A DNA stretch of 64,000 bases from contig JAJEKV010000039.1 in NCBI GenBank assembly GCA_021234155.1, positions 3,826,745 through 3,890,744 of the forward strand, read 5' to 3'. Below the pieces are notes generated by a model that saw only the letters and a list, made by a program, of their open reading frames with translations, did no database searches and was not told the origin of the DNA. The DNA is from Isoetes taiwanensis (Eukaryota > Streptophyta > Lycopodiopsida > Isoetales > Isoetaceae). The stretch's first letter is position 1. Each line of letters opens with the position of its first letter. Positions 33,718 through 45,047 of the stretch are shown here, in pieces. A program made the position numbers and the translations under genes.

Positions 33718-35393
33718 CCACCAAAATAGATGATCTTTGGAGTTCTACAATAAAGAAGATGAATCATAATATTTGATATTTGGAACGATTTCTAAAGTTC
33801 TACAATAAAGAAGATATCATAGTACATAATACTGGCTCCTCCTACAATTTATCATGCTAAACAAATACTTTTTTCCACCGCAAAATATTTTGTTGCAGTA
33901 AGAAAAAAATGGCAGTATAAATAGCTCTCTCATTTGGGATATTGTCCCTGGACGACGATGATTGGTTAATCTCTATTTCTTCAGCTAAGGTATCAAGAAT
34001 AATAAAGAAAAAGAGGCAAAATTGTCTAGAAGCGTTCATAACTCTTAAACCCCTAAACCGTTAAGATTTCATGTAAATATCTTTCTTACTAAAAAAAGCC
34101 CTCGAGCCCTTCCCAAAGAAATCCTCCAAATATTTGCACTCAATCCCAAACGTAAGGCATCGAGAGCCCCTTTTTCTCCCCTTGCCCCGCCGTTTCCATA
34201 ATACGTGTATGAAATTACCATCAATAAGTAAATTGTGATTCATTTCATTGATATTAGATGCAATCTAGTTAGATAAAATTCAGTAGATAAAATTCAGCAT
34301 TTGTTTTGCCCATCTAACCCTCCAAAACGAAAACCCTCATTTGTTTCAACCCATTTTTGGAGGGTTTTTTTGGAGGGTTTCTTTTGCAGGGTTTCATTAG
34401 ATAAAATGATACTTAGATAAAATTTCGTTGATCCATTTGAATCCTTTTGCATGTATGTTTTAAATTGATTTCAACAACATTTCAAACTTGACAAATTTAT
34501 ATTGTCAAGCTAATCTGTAACATCAAACGGAAAAAAGAAAATATTTCTAATGCAATGCAATCTTCAAAAGGAGTTCTCTAATTTAGATTTGAGGTCCTAA
34601 TAGCGTCCATTTTCAAATATTTGGAAAACTAAAAAAATGCACGGTTTTTAGCAATCCCTACATTGTGTAGTCTTCTAACTTTCCGTTGCTTCAGTTACTG
34701 CCCTACTCCATGACATGCACTATGAAATCACCATCCCCTTGTACATATCAAACTAACTTCTATCCTGCAACTTGAGACTTCTCATAACTGAAACGAAATG
34801 TAGAAGAAATCAAGATATCTTTTATAGCTTAAAACGTCCTCTCCATTGTGTTTCCATCAATTTGCATGATGTATTCATTTGGAGGAAGGAAAAACAAAGT
34901 GCAATATCAATCATATGGGGAAACAACATTAGAACACGCAAATAGAGGTCTATTGTTTCCAACCTCTCTTCTGATCCTCTCATGTGCATGTCCAATGAAT
35001 GAGCATGTGGCCTATGAATATCAAACACGTTAAGTAGCATAGAGAAAGATGAAAATACCATCATTAATTATGTTGGGCTCCAAGAGGCACCCAAAGAACT
35101 AAAAGATACATTACGAATATAACATCATTTGTGGCATCTTCGACCCCAAATGATGTACCTCTTTCCTCTCGTTCAACATCCAAAATTGCTTAAATTTTTG
35201 GTGCTATTTTACCAATGAGCATGAGACACCATTGATAACTTGAGGCAACTTAAACTTCCTAAGATGTGTTCGACGGGCAAAATCTGATGGTAGCTCAAGA
35301 AAATAAAGTAGGGCCACCTATACTGCTTGCCCCAAACATGGTTATTGCTAGCGCACCAAATGCAATCATCAGAAATTAACCATGTTTCTATAA
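33718..35393. other. No recognisable gene
   Basis: AT-rich. Near 34,305-34,425 complementary CCCTCCAAAA/TTTTGGAGGG and ATCTAA/TTAGAT blocks form an imperfect inverted repeat. AGTTCTACAATAAAGAAGAT occurs twice (33,739 and 33,796 regions). No gene recognised. Confidence 0.4.
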
Positions 35394-35452
35394 GAATAGA
35401 ATAGAATAGAATAGAATAGAATAGAATAGAATAGAATAGAATAGAATAGAAT
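35394..35452. repeat. GAATA microsatellite, about 12 units
   Basis: A pure (GAATA)n run directly abutting the 3' terminus of the LINE at 35,453. The same pentamer repeat occurs at 21,725-21,785. Confidence 0.95.
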
Positions 35453-36695
35453 TGTTTTTATCGTCCACGGAGACCAATCGGCCTATGGGACCCAATACAA
35501 AAAGCGCAGCAGTCACATTACTGCCCGGATTAAAAAACCCCCGCCCCGAAGGGTTTTCGAAGGAAAAGCCGTGACAACAATAAGACTGCTGACAACAATA
35601 AGACTGCTGACAACAATAAGCCGTGACAACAATAAGACTGCTGACAACAATAAGCCCTCAAGTCCAGTACTTCCTGAATGTAAGATCCAAGTGAGCGCAC
35701 CGAAGTCGTGCCCAGTATCATGTGTAGCGGCTCATCAGGTCTAATCAACTGAGCATAGCGTGTTCGAATCTGATCATATGTGGGGCAGCTCTGGAAAGTG
35801 TGACACTCATCCTCAACAGCTCCCGTCTGGTAGCACTGACAAACCCTATCCTGACGTGGCTCCCCAATCCATCGACCTATCTCAATCCGGAGATGGTGGG
35901 CACCTGTGCGAATGGAGGCGATATGCCTACACTTTTTCATGGGCAGATGTGAACGTAGGTAGCGCTGTGGGCCTCGTTCTAATGTGGGATTTATGTGTTT
36001 TCGCTTGTAATGTCTTTTTTTTTTGACTTGCTCGGGGCCACGGAATCCCAAAGCTTCTTTGGAGAAACAAGCATCAAGTTAACATCTCAGCCGTGTCGCG
36101 ACCGCCTCTGTTTCTACGGATGCACATGTGCTCTGGACATTCCATCTAGTTAGCCATCGCACTCTTTTATCCTTCCAACAATTCTTGAGTCGTTGTGGTC
36201 CCATTGCCCTTTGCATAAGTCAAGTGCTGTGAGGCGATCATCATCCATATTTACCACCTTCTGGAAATAGACGATGTGTCTATCAAGGGCCGCTTGCTGA
36301 AGTGGCAGGAAACCTGTCTCCTGCAACAAAATTTGATATGGGACCGTGGATTTCACTCCGAGGGCCCGTGCTAAAAAGGCATTCTGCACCTGTTCTAAGT
36401 CGCTCCAAGTAGCAAGGGATACCACTGGGCCCCAAACTTCAACCCCGTACAAAAGAACGGGCTCTACCAATACCCTGAACAGATGTGCATGATGTCCCCA
36501 ATCATACAATTCTGCTCTGTGGTTATTGTTCTGCATTGCATAAAGTGCTTTCCAGCCTGCTGCTACACGCAATCTTATGGAAGTGTCCCAGCATAGTGTA
36601 GAAGGAAACTCCACTCCCAGATACTTGTAGGTGGGTGTCACCTCCACTTGTTGCCCTCGATAAGTGAATGAAGGGGGCCTTGGATAAGGATATGA
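35453..36695 (-). mobile_element. LINE family B copy, 5'-truncated, microsatellite-ended
   Basis: Minus strand from about 36,690: VTPTYKYLGVEFPSTLCWDT, VLLYGVEVWGP, ALGVKSTVPYQILLQETGFL (36,647-36,150), the C-terminal part of a LINE ORF2 after the RT. Then 36,051-35,530: IASIRTGAHHLRIEIGRWIG and a Cys/His box CQCYQTGAVEDECHTFQSCP. A frame break near 36,100 separates the two. A short VNTR of GACAACAATAAG units (35,572-35,654) and a 3' UTR ending CGATAAAAA complete it. There is no poly(A) tail; the end abuts (TTCTA)n on minus. Confidence 0.85.
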
Positions 36696-37094
36696 AGTTT
36701 CAAATATAGGCTCAAAAAATAAATAGGAATTATAAACAAAACAGAATTGCTTAGAATGCTTCCTGTTGTAGACAACAGTTGGTTTACATTTTCAATGAAT
36801 TCAAAAGGTAAAATAATGTGCAATTGCATGTAATGACTTCTGCTCATATGCTACCAACAAAAATGTCACCAATGCAACAGAACAACACCAGCCTAATAAT
36901 GCAACTGAGATGGCCTACAGGAAATATATAGTTCAATGCAATTTAACTAAGAAATAAAAATGACTCAACATTATAGCACTTACCTTTGCAGCTATGGATA
37001 AAGTCTTCAATCAAGAAAAGCTCAAGTTTAAGAAAATAATGTCAAACAATAAATTTTCATTAGCATCTCTAGAGGAAGGAAGGAAGGAAGGAAG
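36696..37094. other. No recognisable gene
   Basis: AT-rich spacer ending in a (GGAA)n run at about 37,073-37,094, onto which the next LINE copy abuts. Confidence 0.5.
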
Positions 37095-37336
37095 GTATTT
37101 TTATCGTCCACGGAGACAAATCGGTCTATGGGACCCAATACAAAATCGCAGCAAGCGGATTACTACCCGGATTAAAAAACCCCCGCCCCGAAGGGTTTTC
37201 AAGGGAAAAACCGTGGCAGCAATTAGCTTGCTGACAAACTGTTCCAATATATAAAATGTAGACACACAAATATATACACTCATGTACCGTACCCGTAGTG
37301 CCTGATCAGGGGCAAAGGTGGGCTCGCAGATTCAGT
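37095..37336 (-). mobile_element. LINE family B copy, 3' part (interrupted)
   Basis: The 3' UTR is nearly identical to 35,453-35,570 (ATTTTTATCGTCCACGGAGA, GGATTAAAAAACCCCCGCCC). It abuts (GGAA)n on the left. On the right it is cut at CAGTACCT by the DNA transposon at 37,341; the LINE resumes at 45,048. It matches the uninterrupted sequence CAGTACTTCCTGAATG near 35,662. Confidence 0.8.
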
Positions 37337-37660
37337 ACCTGGGTGAAAGTATGCTGGTGGGTAGCAAAAAAAAGCGGTTCAGCACCCAGCACCAGCACCC
37401 TTCATACTATTTTTTCCACTCTTCACCAATTGAAGTGTAACCTATGCTATGCCTGTCACTTCACATAGAACGTACCCGTTTCAATCATAACCTGCTTACC
37501 GCCCACCGTAACTAATGACTGTGACCCGAAGGGTAGCGAATTTTGAATTTGTAATTTGCAACCGTGCTCCCCACCTTTTGCTACTCCGGCCAAATAGCCC
37601 GCGGAGAAGAAGCTCGAGAATTTCCGCATTCACTCTAGTATTCCAAAACTCAAACGCACT

Positions 37661-38572
37661 ATGGTGAAGAAGGTTGTTAATCCGCCGGCTCAGCCAGTAA
37701 TTCCAATGGATGCCATGCGCAGGGTAAGCAAAATGCACTGCCAATTTTGATGGCTTACGATGCCCTGTTAATTTGTTTTTCTTGCTTTCTTTCAGCCCAG
37801 AAGGAACGTGCCTCTAAGACCGGACCTGGCTGATTGCCGAACTGAGGAGGACTTCCATGCTTATGCGGGTCTATCAAATGAGGGTGTACATCCCTCTCAA
37901 TTTCGAACGGATGTGATATCTGCAGCAGAGTATAATGAGGTTTGGGACACCAATGGTGTCATTCCCAACAAGACATCCATCGACAAAGTAAGGCCAGAGC
38001 ATGAAGAAGCTCTAATTGAACTGTTGAGCAAGATATACCCAGAAGGGTTGAAGAATAGAGAAGTAAGGAAGACGGTTTCCTTTTTATTTGCATTCAACAA
38101 CTGCCAGAGGGCCAAGCAGGATCCAGAAAATTTCAAGGTTAATTGGGCAAAGAATGGCAAAGAAAAAGCGAGCCTATTCGAGCAAGGTCAAGAGTGAACC
38201 CAAAAGACACCGCCCCAGTAGCAAGCCAGCAGAGCCCAAACAAATCACAAAGCAGACAACAAAGACGAAAGCATAGCGAAAGGCCAGCCTCGGCCAGTAC
38301 CGCCAGTAAAATTAGAAGGGAGGTTGTCATTCAGGAGTACTGCAATGTGTCCAGCAACATTCTCAGCTTATGGGGAAAATATTTTCCGTCTGGAAAGCAT
38401 GATCCAAGATATGCAGGAAGCCCTAAAAATGCAGCAGAGTGACCTAGTGTCAAAGAAGGCACAGGCTGCACAATCTCAGGCAAAGGGCACCTTCTTCTCG
38501 ACTGCAGAGGGGAAGTTGAAGATCATAAAGGATAATATTGCACGTCTTCAAGCCTTTGCCAGATCCTATTAA
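37661..38572 (+). pseudogene. Transposon-borne coding segments 5' of the FCP1-like gene
   Basis: Exon 37,661-37,723 (MVKKVVNPPAQPVIPMDAMR) is spliced over a 72-nt GT..AG intron to 37,796 onward (PRRNVPLRPDLADCRTEEDF ... EALIELLSKIYPEGL). From about 38,140 the reading changes frame: a Lys/Ser-rich segment (KKKRAYSSKVKSEPKRHRPS) and then a coiled coil at 38,330-38,572 (ENIFRLESMIQDMQEALKMQ ... IARLQAFARSY). The shifts coincide with many CAAAG strings of the kind that replace CAG in the duplicated block, so the gene may be intact in reality. I do not recognise a domain. It may be the N-terminal part of the phosphatase gene or a separate accessory gene. Confidence 0.45.
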
Positions 38573-39808
38573 TGCGTGTCTCTGGCCGAGATTCATTCTT
38601 TGGAGAGGGAGAAAGATATGGCGTAATATATCTTTCAAGTCCCTACTTGAAATGGGGGTGGGCCAATAGATCAAATCTGTAGAAAAGGTGGCTGCACTAA
38701 CTGGCCGAGATTGCCAACAACGAAGTCCCTCCTTGCAAAAGCCCAGTAAAGACTTACGAGAATGTCATCGGCCGAGGGAGCCGACCAAGAGAAATGATCG
38801 GTGGTCGGCATCACTCCAATACCATTCGATTGCCAATTGGAGATGAGGAGAGATGCTCCACTGTGGCCTTGCATTTCGGGATGATTACACCCTCACCTGC
38901 GGATGAAATGTGGACATCATTATCATCAACGTTAGTTGCACCGGTTGCTCATGGAAAAAGGATCTTCGCCTCGAAAGTGCATGCGAGACCATTCCTACTG
39001 AGGGGTTAGTGCAGGAAATAGGTAAGCTTATCTGAAGAAAGCAGAAGTGTTGCATCTTTGGAGCATCTCACAAAACCCGAAGAAGATAATTGATGTTGAT
39101 GAGCATGTAGCCACAACTCCCCGATAGCAAAGCAGGAAAAGGAAACAGTCAACACACCAAAAGTAAAAGGACCCCAGGATCAGCCAAGCACAAGTCCACA
39201 AGGGTTCACACTCCACAGCCAAGACATGGGAAAAAAGGTACATGCCTATTTTCAGGGTCTCATTTTGAATTGGCAGCATTAGAAGATGCTGTAGACATTG
39301 GACAACAAACTACCCGGTAGTCTTCAAAGACACCGCAAAGACTGGCAAAGACAGTCTTTGGAGACACCAAAGCATGCAGAATCCAAGGGAGATTCAAGTA
39401 GTACTGATGGTGCCAACAATTATATTGTAGTTCCAAATTCTGCAGCTGCCTCTACAAAGGCCTCCTCTAACACTGTTGCTGCAGGGAAGGAAAACGATGG
39501 CGAAGATGTCGGCAATCGATTCGCACGATCGTTAAGCGGTGAGCAAAGTTGACACTGGCCAAGGGCCGGGAAGGTTGTGGAAGAAGAAAGTGAGGGTGAG
39601 TCAGAAAATGACCTTGATGAGGACGCCCCTATAGAAGTATCATTTGGAAAAAAAAAAACAAGGCTAATGTAATTTTGCCTTATGTATTTCAGGCAGGCAA
39701 ACCTTGATTTTGCAAGACAAACCTAAACCATCAGCCAAAAGGTTTTTGTTCAAACAATTAATATATTTGATCCCCCTTTTATTCCACCTTTAATGTGCAA
39801 ATTTTGGT

Positions 39809-41065
39809 TTGGATTATTCATTCAACTTAGGTTTCAGAAAAAAACTTGTGCTTGAGAAAAAGAAGGCACCAATGGTTATACTTAGTGAATCGATGAAGAA
39901 GACAATACTGGATAAAGAAGTGTCAAAGACAAACTCTAACATACAAAAGGTGCCTGTTATCCCTGTTACATTTCGTAATATGTATTCTCTACAAATTTCA
40001 GTTGTTAATTGGAGCTCATCCTTGCATGCGGGGAGAACAAGACAGTGTCGGAATGAAGAACCCGAGGACAAAGGCACTGCAAGGGTTACTGATAGCCAGG
40101 AAACACCCATACATTGGGGGGGCGTGGAGATACTAATAAGGATGTATCTAACTATGGCTATCAGCACTCTCCATCATCTAGTAGCAAAGATAAAGCAGAG
40201 TCCAAAGAAGTCGCAAAGAAGGTCCAAAGACCTCCCGATAGCACTTCCCATCGAGTCCAAAGACACATCGCAAAGGGACAAGCACGATGCAAAAGACACA
40301 TCGACAGTGGTTGCAAACGTCGAGGGATGGACACCCAGACGGAAGTTGATGGTGCTTGACATAAATGGCGTACTGGCACAGACACAACAGAGGAGAATGA
40401 ACGGGAAAATCTTGCCTCCACTACAAACGAACCATGTTGTAAAAGAAACTGCAAGTAAGTACCTCATTTGCAGACCAGGGTATCATGAGTTTGTGGAGTG
40501 GGTACTGCAGAGGTTTGATATTGTGATTTGGAGTGCTTCTCTACTTCGGAATACAAGGGATATGGTGGATGCATTGTTCCCTGATTTGCAGACCAGATTC
40601 TTGAAGGTATATGGTCAAGAGCATTGCTATGCATGCGAGCATTCAACCAGCACAGAAAAGCAACTTTTTTTCAAGGAGTTGAAGGTTGTACTTGAGGATT
40701 TCCCTCAGTATCATGGTATGATTTTCTTGGTTGATGACAGCCTGCACAAAGGGTTTCTAAACCCTGCATACACAACCGTTCTTGTTATGCCTTTCAAGGG
40801 GCAAGAAGAGGACAACTTTTTGCCCAAGTTTGTGTGTCCAGCTTTGGAATACTTGTCTTCTCATACAGTACAGGAAACGATCTCACAAATTGACATCACT
40901 GATGCATGGTTGGAAAAGGAGACAGTTGCAGTGCTGGATTACTGCCTCAACAACTATCTTGTCTCGGCCTACTATATCCTCAATGCTCCATTACAAGTAC
41001 AAAGGCAGCTGCTGGGCACCCTTCCTGGCGACCAGCATGACTCTGAAGACTTCGATGACTCATGA
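39809..41065 (+). CDS. FCP1/NLI-interacting-factor-like HAD phosphatase
   Basis: The open frame has 418 codons; the conserved domain starts at about residue 172. Motif I is LMVLDINGVLAQT (residues about 180-192), motif II lies around DIVIWSASLLRNTRDMVDAL, and motif III is MIFLVDDSLHKGF with the paired Asp. FCP1/SCP enzymes dephosphorylate Ser residues (classically the RNA polymerase II CTD) using DxDxT. Here the box reads D-I-N-G-V: the nucleophile Asp is kept, the general acid/base Asp is Asn. DxNG variants are also known to me from plant HAD proteins of this class, so activity is uncertain. The first 170 residues look like intron or degenerate sequence. The gene lies inside the transposon, 300 bp from and converging on the transposase-like gene. 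Confidence 0.75.
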   Translation: MDYSFNLGFRKKLVLEKKKAPMVILSESMKKTILDKEVSKTNSNIQKVPVIPVTFRNMYSLQISVVNWSSSLHAGRTRQCRNEEPEDKGTARVTDSQETPIHWGGVEILIRMYLTMAISTLHHLVAKIKQSPKKSQRRSKDLPIALPIESKDTSQRDKHDAKDTSTVVANVEGWTPRRKLMVLDINGVLAQTQQRRMNGKILPPLQTNHVVKETASKYLICRPGYHEFVEWVLQRFDIVIWSASLLRNTRDMVDALFPDLQTRFLKVYGQEHCYACEHSTSTEKQLFFKELKVVLEDFPQYHGMIFLVDDSLHKGFLNPAYTTVLVMPFKGQEEDNFLPKFVCPALEYLSSHTVQETISQIDITDAWLEKETVAVLDYCLNNYLVSAYYILNAPLQVQRQLLGTLPGDQHDSEDFDDS

Positions 41066-41365
41066 AGTAACCATTGTACACTACTTTTTTGTAATATATA
41101 TGTATGATTGCTTTGTGTTATCTTGAGTATTGAGTGATCTTGAGTGATGTCTCTAATCTTGAGTGTACAATTTTCTGTAATATATATCAAGCTTACTCTC
41201 CAATACTACAAGCATTATTTCCAATACTATAATCCAATACAGCAGTCCAATACTACAAACATTGTCTCACAAGCATTGTCTCCAATACAATGATCAAAAT
41301 TTGAGACAAGTACACAAGTAACTACAGACCTGTTACAATGATAAAACAACTAGGTCAAAGCATAT

Positions 41366-44300
41366 TCAACCTTCATATGGCAGACTATCAAGGATCATCT
41401 GGTGAGTAGCCTGTTCAAGGGAAAATCTGTTGGTGCCAGGATTTTGATTCATCTCAAATTTGATAGCTGATACGTGATGACTGTACTGGAAGGTCAGGCC
41501 TTTGTCTTCAAGTAGCTCCCAACTACCATCGGGCTGGACAGCATAGTACAAACCAGCCAACACGTGTTCATCCACATTGAAGGTCTGACCCCAGCTATCC
41601 TTGACAGTTCTGTCAAGGATATGCCTCGGCTTAACAGATTTGACAACATAGAAATCTGCATTCTCCTGATTTCCCTCCTCGGCTACAACAGCAAAGTTAT
41701 CACCTTCCTCTATGTTTCCACTAAGCCATTCTCCATCACCTTCAAAAAATGCCTCATCGATTTCGTCTTCAGTACCTTCACCAGTAGACTTTTCTGGCTT
41801 TAGTGTAACATATTTCCAATTCTTCAACCTGTGCTTGTTCACACAAGATGACCAGTTTCCTTTCAAACAGTTACCACAGAAACAACTTAAACCTCTATGA
41901 GCCACCCTTGTGCTTGATTTGGCCAAGTATGTCCGGATGCTGTGTATTTGCTTGGCCCCTTCCACTCGGGCGCGATCCGGCCAAATCGTCTATCAACATC
42001 ATCCTTTCCAATTACCCGGAAAGTACCCGCAAGGGAGACAACAAGTATTGCAGCTCCACAGACAAAGATAATACAAAGACTACTCATCACATTACAAAGC
42101 AGTTCACGTGACAAAGACTTAAAGCGGATGAAAGCACTACTCAAAGACATTCTGGCCGGCTTTTGGTAGCACTACTCAACGTATCTGGCCAGATGAAAGC
42201 ATAATACCTTTTGATGTCCCCATTGTTGGTACCTTCATTCCAACGAAGGCGACCATTGTGCATCGCCAGAAAGACCCTAAATCTCACCCCATCATACTTG
42301 AGTTGCTCTCTAGTGAATGCCCCTTTAAGGACTGCCCCTTGCCCATCGTGCTCTCCCTTACCATGGGCTGTCCCAAAGAAATTCCATACTATTTCCTTCC
42401 CTAGCTCATGGTGATATCTTGGTAGAAAATAGAATGGCCGGGCAGATTTGAATTGGCTAGAATAACCATCTGACCAAACTATATGCCTGGAGAAATCTAC
42501 ACCATTTGATACAAGCCATGAATTGTGCTTTCTAAGACAGTGCTGCACAAAAAGAAGGTCATGAACCTTGTCATCACTCAAGTAAAAATGGGTTTCCTTC
42601 AATGGTTTTCTGATCCCAGAACTGATGTCCATCCTATACGTGATGTGGACGAGAATTGTTATCTGGTCATTGTGCCAATGCTGGCTTTGAACCTCCCTTT
42701 GTATTTTTATGCTATAATTCTCTACAAAATCAATTACAGAAACAATGGTGCCATCTTGGATATTGTCCAGGCAACTCCTGAATTGGATGGCCTACCATCT
42801 AGCCCTGTAATTGTGTGGCACGAATATCTTCAATGTGGAACACAGATATGAAATGAAATCCTTCACTGCCGTTCTCTTGTAAGACAATCTAAGGACTGGC
42901 TTTGGTCCTTTCTTTTTTTTCCCCTTGCCATTTGAGGTCTCGCTTCTTGTCTTTGCGGCTTGTGATCAGTAACCCACCAGCTTCCTTGGATTTCTTACTT
43001 TTGTTTCCCTTCTTCTCAACTTGTGCTGCAGCTTCAGGCTGTGTCCCACTAGCTACCTTGGATTTCTTACTTTTGTTTCCCTTCTTGGTGGCATTGGCTC
43101 TTTTCTTTCTGCTGCCACCTGGCACCTCCTTGGTAACGCAGTCTGCAACTCCACCAGCTTCTTTCGTCTCTTTGGAATCAGAACAAGGTGCGTAGCATAA
43201 AACAGAAGATTAGCGCAAGTTGAAAGCACAAAAGCAGTATTCAGCAGATGACAGCACATATCAGCATGTTTCAGCATGCAATAAAGAGAGTATTACCTTT
43301 TCAAACGTCTTCCATTCAAGCAAGAACTCATGATTCTCTCTTTCTCTTGGACATATAGGAAGACTTTTTATGCCACACTTTTGACATTGCTGCATCAAGC
43401 AGTCATGTTTATACCATTCTTCACCCTCGCTCTTCTTTGCAAACCACGACCCTCGAGCTCATTTGGGTTGAGTCATAATTATGTTGGGTGACGGACACTT
43501 CTCACCAGGTCCATTGAGACCTCGCAAGTGCACTTGCATTCTTCACCATGAAATCCGTTTTGTGACCTTAATGCATTCGGGGCTACCCCCGCATACTCCA
43601 ACTTCATATGGTATATGCAACAACAGGTTTCCCTTTCTGATACTTTCTTTACATAAATAGGCTTCAACTTCTCGAAAGCCTTTAAGCAAACAGGGTGTTC
43701 AGGATGTGCCTTTTTGTATTGTTGAAATAGCTGCAGCTGAATGGTGGCCGTTGGTTAGAAATATTGATGCAATAATAGCAAAAAAAAATTTGTATGGAAA
43801 CTTATACCTGTGTGACCTCCATAAGGTGCAAGGGATAAGAAATTTGGAAGCCTGACTCTCCAACAGTGTTCACAACATCTTTCTTGCAAGGAGAGACTCG
43901 GCTATTTTGTTTCCGAATACGTTATGCTTTGCTTGCAGCGGGGGGTGAGAGAATCGCACCTCAACCTCCTTTGGAAGCAAGACCACGGACCATTTCCAAG
44001 GACGGCTTCCGATTTTCTTAATGCAGCAGTTGCAATTGTTGACCGCATGCAACCTACCATAAGAAATATTGCACATTAATCAATGAACATATCCCCGCCA
44101 GCATCACTCAGCAGATACAAGCACTTAAAAGCATGAAGAAGCACAGGCATGAAAGCAAGAATTAGATGTACCTAACAGCCCAGCCATAGTGAAATTGCAT
44201 CTAGATTTTGTGAAAGAAGCCATCACAAGTGTAGAGGTTCTGGCTCTCCAAATATCATGGTTCCGTTGCCTCTTTGTGGCTGCCATTGTCTGTTTCAAGT

Positions 44301-44721
44301 TGTTGAGCAGCACCCCCGCTGCCTTGCACTCCTTTGGATTTGGCAAAATTCCAGGTTCTGAGATTTCCATTTCGTGGTGATGAACCACCCTCTTCATCAC
44401 ATCGACCTTGAGTTCGGGTGAATGCTTTTTGGTGAGCTTGTTGAAGTAATCAACTACAAGCTTGGCTATTTCTTGCCTGCGTCTCGTGCTCAGATCCTCC
44501 CGTTCAACCGCTGCTTTTTTCATCTTATTCCGTAATCTGTATTCTCTCTTTCTCTCTGCATCCAATTTCTTGTAAATTGCAGAGGAAACTGGATCTTCAC
44601 GCGATATTTCTTGTGTTGCATTGACATCCAACAAATCTGGAACACTGTATTGGGATTCATCAGGCCGAAAATCCAATGCTAAACGTGTGATTGCCTCCAG
44701 GCCGGTATTAGGGAGCGCCAT
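41366..44721 (-). CDS. Transposase-like multi-exon gene, copy 1
   Basis: Minus-strand coding blocks: 44,721-44,172 (MALPNTGLEAITRLALDFRP, basic helix KREYRLRNKMKK, HSPELKVDVMKRVVHHHEME); about 44,060-43,815 (NNCNCCIKK, FSHPPLQAKHNVFGNKIAES); about 43,735-43,480 (CLKAFEKLKPIYVKKVSERE, a Cys-rich ECKCTCEV box); about 43,450-43,297 (Cys box HDCLMQQCQKCGIKSLPIC); about 43,185-42,200 (KKGNKSKKSK repeats, then the core HIVWSDGYSSQFK ... WNFFGTAHGKGEHDGQGA); and 42,025-41,366 (SCFCGNCLKGNWSSCVNKH ... stop). The invariant Asp-bearing motifs look like a DDE-type catalytic core; the Cys boxes may bind zinc or DNA. Several blocks are frameshifted where CAG/CTG sites differ from copy 2. Confidence 0.65.
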
Positions 44722-45047
44722 GGAATTCCTGAGAGAGGGAGAATGAGTGAATTGGAGGGAGAATTTTCGCGGGCCATGATGAAGCAACTTCATGCTCGAT
44801 CGAATTTGCAACGTACTACCACTCGCGCGAAAATCCAGCCAAAATCCCACAATCATTTTCCTAACGGTTCGTTCGTGACGTGGACGTGTGAGTACATGAA
44901 GGGCGTGAAACAAATGACGGGCAGTTACACCCATCAAAGACCCAAATTAAGCAAAAAGGGGGTGCTTTAAGCGGGCTAAAAACTCGCTATAAGCATGCGC
45001 CCCGGGACGATGCTTTTGATACCCACCAAAGATACTTTCACCCACCT

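Larger units (their letters stand above)
37341..45043. mobile_element. 7.7-kb DNA transposon with FCP1-like and transposase-like genes
   Basis: The left end GGGTGAAAGTATGCTGGTGG... (37,341-37,369) is repeated inverted at the right end (45,016-45,043; intact in the duplicate at 51,238-51,260). Left TIR and duplicate right TIR agree over 23 of 23 bases, then 5 of 6. The target-site duplication ACCT lies at 37,337-37,340 and 45,044-45,047. The host LINE is continuous across the site once the element is removed. Inside are plus-strand coding segments ending in an FCP1-like phosphatase (stop 41,063-41,065) and a converging minus-strand transposase-like gene (stop 41,366-41,368). Superfamilies with 4-bp duplications such as Sola1, Chapaev, Academ or Ginger are possible; I cannot choose among them from the sequence. 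Confidence 0.85.

Noticed and set aside
39809-40310. N-terminal 170 residues of the FCP1-like open frame as genuine protein
   Set aside because: Composition resembles read-through of intron or damaged sequence and conservation starts only at WTPRRKLMVLDING; kept in the coordinates but not interpreted.
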